Positions 1 to 5,412 of a DNA stretch of 8,633 bases are shown here, one piece after another. Source of the stretch: JARROD01 sp037384225. Its GTDB lineage: Bacteria > Pseudomonadota > Gammaproteobacteria > Pseudomonadales > Cellvibrionaceae. The first letter of the stretch is position 1. Every line of letters begins with the position of its first letter. Position numbers and translations under genes: made by a program. Below the pieces are notes generated by a model. The model was not told the origin of the DNA. It did not search any database and saw nothing but the letters and a program-made list of their open reading frames with translations. The stretch is from contig JARROD010000150.1 of the NCBI GenBank assembly GCA_037384225.1, positions 1 to 8,633 on the forward strand, read 5' to 3'.

Positions 1-206
1 CTCCAAGCCAAGTATAAATTATTAATTATAGCCGTGTATGTCGCATCCCCCAGTGTGGAAACAGTCGGCAAAGCTGTAATCACACAAAGATACAGTCGAT
101 ATCCATGGCCGTTTTAAATTTACTGTGGAGTTTCTCCTAAGTTCCATGATCGGCAAAAACCATCGTCATTCGAATACGACTTGTATTCTCCTGTATAAAA
201 TATCAT
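1..206 (-). pseudogene. Possible broken continuation of the minus-strand reading frame
   Basis: Downstream of the 208-375 frame, another minus-strand frame runs from an ATG at 206-204 to a TAA at 120-122 (28 aa, MIFYTGEYKSYSNDDGF...). After two closely spaced stops (120-122 and 114-116), the same frame is open from 113 to the left edge of the window, with a hydrophobic, protein-like stretch (YLCVITALPTVSTLGD). Taken together with 208-375, this could be one decayed gene carrying a frameshift and stops, or short chance frames. No family is recognised, and the left end lies outside the window. Confidence 0.15.
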
Positions 207-207
207 T

Positions 208-375
208 TTATATTAATCCATTAAGGCTAAATCCGATGGTATCTGAATCGTACTTGTCTATTTCCTTGCCCACTGTATCTTTTACTCTACATTCAAACAT
301 TTCCCATATACCACCCGCGCCTATTCCAGAGCTGAAAAATGTGCTCAAAGTGCCTCCTGTCCAGGTGGCCCGCAT
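208..375 (-). CDS. Possible 55-aa hypothetical protein or gene fragment
   Basis: A minus-strand ATG frame (375 down to the TAA at 208-210) encodes 55 residues with a protein-like composition. It has a Gly/Thr/Ser-rich N-terminal part (GGTLSTFFSSGIGAGG) and a charged C-terminal part (KDTVGKEIDKYDSDTIGF). The frame stays open upstream of the ATG to about 417. There is no clear Shine-Dalgarno sequence; only GGTG lies close before the ATG. I do not recognise a family. The overlapping plus-strand frame (125-421) looks like its antisense shadow. A second short minus-strand frame starts at 206, overlapping this stop region (TAAAATG), so this may be one part of a frameshifted gene. It could also be chance. 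Confidence 0.25.
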   Translation of the reverse strand: MRATWTGGTLSTFFSSGIGAGGIWEMFECRVKDTVGKEIDKYDSDTIGFSLNGLI

Positions 376-387
376 GTCACCGACTAT

Positions 388-562
388 ACTATTGACCCGG
401 CGGTGGTTTATGCCAGCTTAATAAGCGGTGCAGGGATGCACCGCCATAAACTGAAGGTTCATGAGAGCCCTAAAAATACAGAGTTTTCGCATAAAGCCGC
501 CAGATTTATAGGGTGAAAGATAAATAGATCAGGACGATCTAATTATCCGCCGGGTTAATAGT
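388..562. repeat. 175-bp nested inverted-repeat element
   Basis: The ends form a 16-bp inverted repeat with one mismatch: 388-403 (actattgacccggcgg) and 547-562 (ccgccgggttaatagt). Three smaller hairpins lie inside. The first is a perfect 8-bp stem at 425-432/437-444 (gcggtgca, loop GGGA, tgcaccgc). The second is a 9-of-10 stem at 468-477/504-513 (ccctaaaaat / atttataggg). The third is a 5-bp stem at 526-530/536-540 (agatc / gatct). No target-site duplication is obvious and no transposase is encoded. A small non-autonomous element or a structured RNA are both possible; I cannot decide between them. Confidence 0.45.
425..444. repeat. Perfect hairpin, 8-bp stem with 4-nt loop
   Basis: The sequence gcggtgca-ggga-tgcaccgc is a perfect inverted repeat with a GC-rich stem. 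No T tract follows on the plus strand, and on the minus strand the run after the hairpin is TTATTAAG, so it does not look like a standard intrinsic terminator. It sits within the larger inverted-repeat element at 388-562. Confidence 0.6.
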
Positions 563-1011
563 GGTTGCGGCGTTAACAAAGATGAATGCTTCTCCCTGTT
601 TCAAACTACTACCAACCTAAGAATATATAAAAGAACTTACGGTTTGTGCTGTATTGAGTGTAGAGTCTTGTGCAAATTTAACGGCTATATCTACCAATAT
701 TATCGATTTGGCAAGCCCCATCCATCCTCGGATAATGCTATATGAACGGAAAATAAGAGAGGCACGCCTAACAAAAATATATTTGTTTTTCCCCCGATTT
801 AAGATTCATGGTTTTACTCAATTGGTTGGCGACTATTGATGTATAGCCTAAAATCAGGCAATGATTCCTATTTATGGAATAGGCAAACATATGTCTCTAA
901 ATGTACTTGTATATTAATTTTTGACTGCAGTAGAAAAATTATGTTTATTTACGCAAGTCATACCTATTTCATTCAACATGAAATAGAATATTATTTTGCA
1001 GGACAAGCTTC

Positions 1012-1050
1012 AATTACAGCGAATTACAGAAAATTACAACGAATTACAGG
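1012..1050 (+). repeat. Four-copy 10-bp tandem repeat (aattaca units)
   Basis: Four units begin at 1012, 1022, 1032 and 1042, each starting aattaca followed by three variable bases (gcg, gaa, acg, ggt). The period is exactly 10 bp, so equivalent bases fall on the same face of the helix. The period is not a multiple of three and no believable gene covers it, so a coding repeat is unlikely. It could be a phased protein-binding array or a simple slippage repeat. The nearest downstream gene, the dehalogenase, starts about 480 bp away. Confidence 0.7.
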
Positions 1051-1147
1051 TCACCAATATAATTAATACCGAAAACATCCCGGGTATCTAAAATTTTTAC
1101 AAACATTCAAAATTATGAAATTGTCGCCATCGTGACTTAATTCCGAT

Positions 1148-1171
1148 TCGCTCAAGTCTCCCTTGAAGCGA
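1148..1171. repeat. Imperfect bulged inverted repeat
   Basis: tcgctcaag (1148-1156) and cttgaagcga (1162-1171) pair with one bulged base around a 5-nt loop. It lies 57 bp beyond the 3' end of the Y1 transposase relic. Bulged palindromes of this size are typical of REP sequences mobilised by REP-associated transposases, but only one copy is visible here and the typical GTAG-type foot is not evident. Confidence 0.3.
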
Positions 1172-1214
1172 CACCGTTATCATCAGGATGATGTATTTAA
1201 TTGCCGGGTTATAG

Positions 1215-1313
1215 ACGGGTAACTGTTTCATTGATAGGCTACCAGCGCGGCCACGAGGCGCGCTTCCAGGGGGTTGCGATGAATATAACGGGATTGTTGC
1301 AACGGGTAACTGT
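1215..1313 (+). repeat. 12-bp direct repeat pair
   Basis: The sequence acgggtaactgt occurs exactly at 1215-1226 and again at 1302-1313. The second copy lies inside the transposase relic, in its D-S-Y-P codons. The first lies just past the relic's stop codon, close to where the family's C-terminal part is missing. A short duplication or a recombination event at the relic's end would explain this. Confidence 0.5.
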
Positions 1314-1458
1314 CTGCCTCCACCACAATGCCTTTGTAGCGGCCCCGGAAGGGGGCCGTCGATGGGCGCAGGTGGGTATACAGGCTGTTGATAGGGCGCA
1401 TTGCCCGACCCGGCTAGTCTTGCGGAGCCTTGACCAGCCGGTGAGAGTGATTCGGCAT
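1228..1458 (-). pseudogene. Relic of a Y1 (REP-associated/IS200-like) transposase
   Basis: Minus-strand codons from 1458 to 1228 read through a single TAG (1414-1416) and match the C-terminal half of Y1 single-strand transposases of the REP-associated (RAYT) group. They run MPNHSHRLVKAPQD, stop, PGRAMRPINSLYT, then APFRGRYKGIVVEADSY and SRYIHRNP. NHSH corresponds to the HUH metal-binding motif. The Tyr in SRYIHRNP sits where I expect the catalytic Tyr. The family's N-terminal strands and the C-terminal WSS-type segment are missing. The frame ends at the TGA at 1228-1230. Upstream of the MPNH motif the frame runs on into sequence antisense to the dehalogenase start, which is not homologous. 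It is therefore truncated at both ends with one internal stop, and cannot make a working enzyme. Confidence 0.85.
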
Positions 1459-1479
1459 CTGCGGTGTTTGGCCCCTACC

Positions 1480-1500
1480 GTGATTCTCGTGCAGAATCAC
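1480..1500. promoter_or_regulatory. 21-bp perfect palindrome ahead of the dehalogenase gene
   Basis: gtgattct (1480-1487) and agaatcac (1493-1500) are perfect inverted repeats with a 5-bp spacer (cgtgc). The element ends 27 bp before the dehalogenase ATG. A related half-site, gtgattc, occurs at 1447-1453. This geometry fits an operator for a dimeric repressor, or a hairpin in the mRNA leader. No matching regulator gene is in the window and no strong -35/-10 pair is evident, so regulation is inferred only from symmetry and position. Confidence 0.45.
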
Positions 1501-1527
1501 TGTCTCAACTGATAAAGGGTTCTCGCT

Positions 1528-2436
1528 ATGGAATTTTTCCGTACACCTGACCATTGTTTTGAAAACCTGCCCGGCTACGACTTCAGCCCTCACTACACCG
1601 CGGTTGATGATTCCGAAGGTGGCGAGCTGCGTGTGCATTATCTCGACGAAGGGGATACCGATGCCGATCCGGTGCTGCTGATGCACGGCGAACCGTCCTG
1701 GTGCTATCTCTACCGCAAAATGATTCCCATTCTGGTGGCCGCCGGTCACCGGGTAATCGCGGTGGATTTAATTGGCTTTGGTCGTTCCGACAAACCCACG
1801 CGGCGCCGGGATTATACCTACGAGCGCCATGTGGGTTGGATGCAGCACTGGCTGGAGGCTCTCGACCTGAATCGGATTACCCTGGTATGTCAGGACTGGG
1901 GCGGTTTGATCGGCCTGCGCCTGGTGGCCGCGAATCCGCAGCGCTTTGCCCGTGTTGTGGCGGCCAATACGGGCTTGCCCACGGGCGATCAGTCGCCGGG
2001 GGAGGCTTTTCTTAACTGGCAAAAATTTTCTCAGGAGGTGCCGCTTTTTCCCACCGGTAAACTCATTAACGGCGCTGTAACGGTGGACTTGCCGGAGGCG
2101 GTAATTGCGGCCTACGATGCGCCCTACCCCGATGAACAATACAAAGAGGGCGCCCGGCAATTTCCACTGCTGGTTCCGACTACGGCCGACGACCCGGCGA
2201 GGGAGAGCAACCTGGCCGCCTGGGAAGTGCTGAAGCAATGGCGCAAACCTTTCCTTACGGCTTTTAGCGACGCCGATCCAATTACCAGAGGCGGAGAAAA
2301 GGTGTTTCAAAAACTGGTGCCCGGTGCGCAAGGGCAGCCACACTGCACGATTGAAAAAGGCGGCCATTTCCTGCAGGAGGACCAGGGAGAAAAGTTGGCC
2401 CAGGTAGTGGTGAAATTTATTGACGACAATCCTTGA
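1528..2436 (+). CDS. dhmA: Haloalkane dehalogenase, type 1 (HLD-I) subfamily
   Basis: This is a 302-aa cytoplasmic alpha/beta-hydrolase that should split carbon-halogen bonds of haloalkanes with water, giving an alcohol and halide (EC 3.8.1.5). The opening residues (EFFRTPDHCFENLPGYDF) and the length are typical of HLD-I. Visible active-site parts are the HGEPSW oxyanion-hole motif (53-58), nucleophile D123 in CQDWGG with halide-binding W124, a cap-domain Trp at 164 (FLNWQKF) likely to be the second halide ligand, the acid D250 in FSDADPIT, and the base H280 in GGHFLQED. No catalytic residue is missing. The ATG at 1528 is preceded by AAAGGG at 1514-1519, a good ribosome binding site. The gene stands alone, between a transposase relic and an oxidoreductase relic, with a palindrome just upstream. 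The true substrate cannot be read from sequence; HLD-I members vary widely. Confidence 0.93.
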   Translation: MEFFRTPDHCFENLPGYDFSPHYTAVDDSEGGELRVHYLDEGDTDADPVLLMHGEPSWCYLYRKMIPILVAAGHRVIAVDLIGFGRSDKPTRRRDYTYERHVGWMQHWLEALDLNRITLVCQDWGGLIGLRLVAANPQRFARVVAANTGLPTGDQSPGEAFLNWQKFSQEVPLFPTGKLINGAVTVDLPEAVIAAYDAPYPDEQYKEGARQFPLLVPTTADDPARESNLAAWEVLKQWRKPFLTAFSDADPITRGGEKVFQKLVPGAQGQPHCTIEKGGHFLQEDQGEKLAQVVVKFIDDNP

Positions 2437-2453
2437 GGCTAGTCCTTGAGGCT
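2430..2453 (+). repeat. 11-bp direct repeat across the dehalogenase stop codon
   Basis: tccttgaggct occurs at 2430-2440 and again at 2443-2453, with two bases between. The first copy contains the TGA stop of the dehalogenase (2434-2436). This is a small local duplication of the gene's 3' end and leaves the coding sequence intact. Confidence 0.6.
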
Positions 2454-2486
2454 TTAGGGGATTGGTTAAAATTGCTGAATCAATAT

Positions 2487-2708
2487 CTAATCCGGAATAT
2501 TGAGCATTTGCTCTATCAGCGACAATTTTTCCGGGTTCGCCACGCCTTTTTCACGACTGATATCGAGCGTCGCAAGACCGAGAGATTTGTAGAGATTCCG
2601 AACCTTGCTGTCAAAAGCACTCAAACTGTGCAAATGCTTGGCAAGGGTAGTGACGTCGCCCCTGGCGATCGGGCCCGTCAGCGCCGCGGGCAAAGCGCGC
2701 CTCGCGGG
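2487..2708 (-). pseudogene. C-terminal scrap of a DUF2520 (Rossmann-type) oxidoreductase gene
   Basis: On the minus strand, codons from 2708 to a TAG at 2487-2489 read ALTGPIARGDVTTLAKHL and later NLYKSLGLATLDIS. This closely fits the C-terminal part of DUF2520-containing proteins (F420/NADP reductase-like), where ALTGPIARGD is a hallmark. An in-frame TAA lies directly upstream at 2709-2711. None of the three minus-strand frames between 2712 and 2820 continues the family's N-terminal Rossmann domain. There is no ATG and no ribosome binding site. It is best read as a remnant of a deleted or rearranged gene. The plus-strand frame over it (2433-2807) is arginine-rich, resembles nothing, and is probably a shadow. 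Confidence 0.7.
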
Positions 2709-2909
2709 TTACGGTCAGGCAAGAAACGCAGTATGCTCAGGACTGACAAGCCGGATCTTCGGGAGCGGCCGCGGATTGTGACAGCGGTCTTGCTGCGCTT
2801 GCAATGAGCTGGACCATTCACTGCGCACGGCGCCTTGCTGTGAATGCCCACGACCACACTGACTGGGCATTGAACAACGGGTCATGGCGCTGGACAGAGC
2901 AAATATTTT
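2709..2909. other. Spacer ahead of the kinase gene
   Basis: With the DUF2520 scrap, the dehalogenase-kinase gap is about 470 bp. The right part (2709-2909) holds no recognisable gene. It contains the inverted repeat at 2843-2871 and must carry the kinase promoter, but I could not find a convincing sigma-70 -35/-10 pair or a sigma-54 site. No clear hairpin-plus-T terminator for the dehalogenase is visible after 2436. Confidence 0.5.
2843..2871. promoter_or_regulatory. Inverted repeat upstream of the kinase gene
   Basis: aatgccca (2843-2850) and tgggcatt (2864-2871) are perfect 8-bp arms separated by 13 bp. The element ends 38 bp before the kinase GTG. It could be an operator or a leader hairpin. 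There is no T tract, so it is not a standard terminator. Confidence 0.4.
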
Positions 2910-5384
2910 GTGATTTCAGATCGTTATCAAATTGAGAAGTCCATAGGGGAGGGCGGCCAGGGGACGGTATTTCGAGCCTATGACAAGGTGCTGCAAAGGC
3001 AAGTTGCCATCAAGCGTCTCCGCTGTCGGGACTATGAAAGCCTCTTTGAGGCGCGCGCCATTGCACGCTGCAGCAGCCCGCATATTGTGCATGTGTACGA
3101 TTTACTGCAGGATGACCAATACTGTCACATAGTGATGGAAATAGTGGACAGTTCCCGGGAAGTGACGGCTGAGCATATCGCTGCGATGCCAACGAAAGAT
3201 TTTTATGATTTTTTTCAGCAGCTACTGGATGCCGTCGAGGCCATACACGGCAATGGTGTGTTACACCTTGATTTAAAGCCAGGCAATATCCTGCAGGACG
3301 CAGGGGGTCGAATTAAGGTCACGGATTTCGGTATTTCCATGTTGAAGACGTCACTGCATAGGGAGAAAGGGTATTCCCATGGAGGACAGCGCATGGGTTC
3401 CTGGTACTGCCTGGCTCCAGAGCAATTAGTGGAGGGGAAGGTCACTGAAGCCACTGATATTTTTGCCTTGGGCGTGATGCTGCACCATTATCTGTACCAA
3501 TGCCACCCATTTATGGTGGCTGGCGACGCCTCGGCGACTCGTGAAAACATCCTTGCAGGCAAACCCCTTACGCCATCTGTCGATATAGACGGCAACAGAC
3601 AAGCGTTGCTGGACCTCACAGCGGCGATGTTGCACAAGCGCCCGGAAGCGCGGCCGAGCCTGGAACTTGTGCGCCAGGTTGTGTGCGGTTGCGCCCGGCT
3701 CGACGTTCCCCATGCCCTGCCCGATAAAACCCTTGAGCTCGAAGGACTTGCCGAGCCGGGTTTGCTTCGAGGACATTCACGCGGGTTTTGGTTTGCATTG
3801 TGCGCAGTGATTCTGCTGGGCCTGGCTTTGTTAATTTTGTTTTCCAAAGCCTGGTGGCGGGAAGAGAAAACGACCCTGGTGGTCCCAGCCCTTAAAACGG
3901 GCGGTGAATTGGGCTCACCTGACCCCGCAGTCAGCGACACCAATTTTCTGGTCGCGGCCATTGTCGAGGATGAACTGGAGGCTGCAGTGATTCAAGACCC
4001 CGGGCGGCGCCTGGTGAGTAAAAAGGAATGGGGGGGCAGCCGCAATTGGAAGACTGAAGCGGAACAAGTGGATGTGGATGAAATCGTCATCAGCGAAGTG
4101 AACTGCGACAGAGAGTTTTGTGATGTCAGCCTGTCGATTTACGAGCGCGAGGAAGGGGCCATTACCCGCCTGGGCAAGCAGTCTATTCCCCACACCAACC
4201 TGATTGTGCTCACTCAGGTGGTGGACCACTTACTGGCTCTGAAGCTTGGCATTCAATCCACCAATGCGTACATGGATGAGATCAGTGACGCTGATTTGCG
4301 GCTTTATGTGAATTTCCTCCGCAAAATTGAAACGCGGAAAATTACGACTGAAGAGGTGCAGGCGTTACTGGCATTTTCCGAACGCTACCCGGGGTTTGTG
4401 GGGGCCTACCTGTTGCTGGGAGAAGCGTACATAGTACTGTATAACAAGGAGTCGGACCGAGCATGGCTGGATCGTTGTGAAGAATTGGTGGTGACACTGA
4501 ATCGCTTGTTCCCGGATAGTCCGCTGGTGTTGCAGTTGGGTTTTCGCAGCCAGATACTGGCCAACGAGCTGGATGCTGCCGAGGCGAGCCTGGCAAAATT
4601 AAAGGGCCTGGTCGGGCTCGACACCGACCGCTTGTTTCTGGATGAAACCCGCTTGAATTTCAAATTGAAGGATAGGCAAAAAACCTATGAGCGCTTTATC
4701 GCCCAGAAGGCTCGCTTGACACACGGCTACTTTCACGAAAAAGCCTATATGGAATTGCAATTGAATCGGCTGGAAGCATTGGAATCGACCGCACAACAAT
4801 GGTTGCAACGCTTCCCCGACAGTGATGTGGCCATGTCCTACCTGGGTAATGCATGGATAAACCTGGGAAAGCCGGATCTCGCCGTGCCGCTGTATCGGAA
4901 ACTGGTGGGAAAAAACCACCACTATCGCTACTACATCAATCTGGCCACTTCCGAGCTATTGAGTGGCGAATACGCTGCCAGTATCGCGACCATGGAGCAA
5001 GTACTGCAGAATTTCCCCGCCTCTACTTACGACTATCTGGCCCTGGGCGAAGCCCACAAGGCAGCGCAAACGGGCCGGTCCGCGTCTTATTTCAGCCAAG
5101 CGCTGCAGCTTTACCACCAGGCGGAGACGGATTACGCTCATGAAACGCTGCTGCTGGCGCACCTGGGGCGTTTGGATGAGGCGAAAATTGCCTTGCAGAA
5201 CGCCGCGCGAACGCAGAGTAGCGATGCCACTTTTTATTTGATTGCGGCACAGGTCTATCAACTGATTGGTGAGCCTGTGCCCGCGCTGTATAACGCGCAG
5301 AAAGCGGTGCAATCCGGGTATGGTCCACACTGGTTCAAGCTGCCATGGCTATTGCCGCTGTACCGCAGCCTGGATACGAATTAG
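2910..5384 (+). CDS. Transmembrane Ser/Thr protein kinase with periplasmic TPR domain
   Basis: This 824-aa membrane kinase has its catalytic domain inside the cell and a sensor/TPR half outside. The kinase domain (about 6-260) has the glycine loop GEGGQGTV (13-20), K35 in VAIK, the C-helix Glu at 47, the catalytic loop HLDLKPGN (119-126, D121), DFG (139-141) and APE (169-171), so it should be active. HRD is changed to HLD, making it a non-RD kinase that may not need classic loop phosphorylation. One membrane helix follows (about 293-311). Residues 345-448 resemble the TolB/FlgO-like domain seen between helix and TPRs in CadC-type regulators, with Cys399 and Cys404 able to form a disulfide. 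Alpha-helical TPR-like repeats fill about 455-800. The GTG start at 2910 is chosen because it places the kinase fold immediately; the ribosome site (ACAGAG) is weak. The partners are probably the FHA regulator and the secreted protein nearby. Confidence 0.92.
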   Translation: MISDRYQIEKSIGEGGQGTVFRAYDKVLQRQVAIKRLRCRDYESLFEARAIARCSSPHIVHVYDLLQDDQYCHIVMEIVDSSREVTAEHIAAMPTKDFYDFFQQLLDAVEAIHGNGVLHLDLKPGNILQDAGGRIKVTDFGISMLKTSLHREKGYSHGGQRMGSWYCLAPEQLVEGKVTEATDIFALGVMLHHYLYQCHPFMVAGDASATRENILAGKPLTPSVDIDGNRQALLDLTAAMLHKRPEARPSLELVRQVVCGCARLDVPHALPDKTLELEGLAEPGLLRGHSRGFWFALCAVILLGLALLILFSKAWWREEKTTLVVPALKTGGELGSPDPAVSDTNFLVAAIVEDELEAAVIQDPGRRLVSKKEWGGSRNWKTEAEQVDVDEIVISEVNCDREFCDVSLSIYEREEGAITRLGKQSIPHTNLIVLTQVVDHLLALKLGIQSTNAYMDEISDADLRLYVNFLRKIETRKITTEEVQALLAFSERYPGFVGAYLLLGEAYIVLYNKESDRAWLDRCEELVVTLNRLFPDSPLVLQLGFRSQILANELDAAEASLAKLKGLVGLDTDRLFLDETRLNFKLKDRQKTYERFIAQKARLTHGYFHEKAYMELQLNRLEALESTAQQWLQRFPDSDVAMSYLGNAWINLGKPDLAVPLYRKLVGKNHHYRYYINLATSELLSGEYAASIATMEQVLQNFPASTYDYLALGEAHKAAQTGRSASYFSQALQLYHQAETDYAHETLLLAHLGRLDEAKIALQNAARTQSSDATFYLIAAQVYQLIGEPVPALYNAQKAVQSGYGPHWFKLPWLLPLYRSLDTN

Positions 5385-5412
5385 TTTTTGTGCTGAAACC
5401 ACACGGGGGTCC

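Larger units (their letters stand above)
1..1200. other. AT-rich, gene-poor left end
   Basis: No recognisable protein family, tRNA or rRNA was found on either strand here. The open frames are short, lack good ribosome binding sites, and mostly have the low-complexity amino-acid content expected of AT-rich noncoding DNA. The plus-strand frame at 125-421 is rich in Pro, Ser and Leu, as antisense frames often are. What can be seen is structural: inverted repeats at 388-562, a tandem repeat at 1012-1050, a bulged inverted repeat at 1148-1171, and some minus-strand stretches that read like protein (listed separately). The composition contrasts with the more GC-balanced genes to the right. With the transposase relic next door, this suggests an acquired and decaying segment, which is an inference. 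Confidence 0.6.

Noticed and set aside
766..772. gcctaac, a possible integron attC core half-site
   Set aside because: No matching GTTRRRY partner was found at attC spacing, so a cassette array is not supported.
864..880. Small hairpin attcc / ggaat
   Set aside because: A 5-bp stem in AT-rich DNA is expected by chance, and no T tract or gene end is associated with it.
836..1066. Plus-strand frame (76 aa) covering the tandem repeat
   Set aside because: It has no ribosome site and low-complexity AT-rich composition, and it runs through a 10-bp repeat that is not a multiple of three.
1768..2367. Long minus-strand open frame (199 aa) opposite the dehalogenase
   Set aside because: It lies wholly antisense to a gene with full catalytic motifs, is Arg/Pro/His-rich as shadow frames are, and has no recognisable domain.
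2433..2807. Plus-strand frame (124 aa) after the dehalogenase
   Set aside because: It is arginine-rich, overlaps the dehalogenase stop, has no family resemblance, and lies antisense to the DUF2520 scrap, which explains its openness.
3488..3961. Minus-strand open frame (157 aa) opposite the kinase
   Set aside because: It is antisense to the kinase domain and membrane segment, rich in Ser/Arg/Pro, with no domain or ribosome site.
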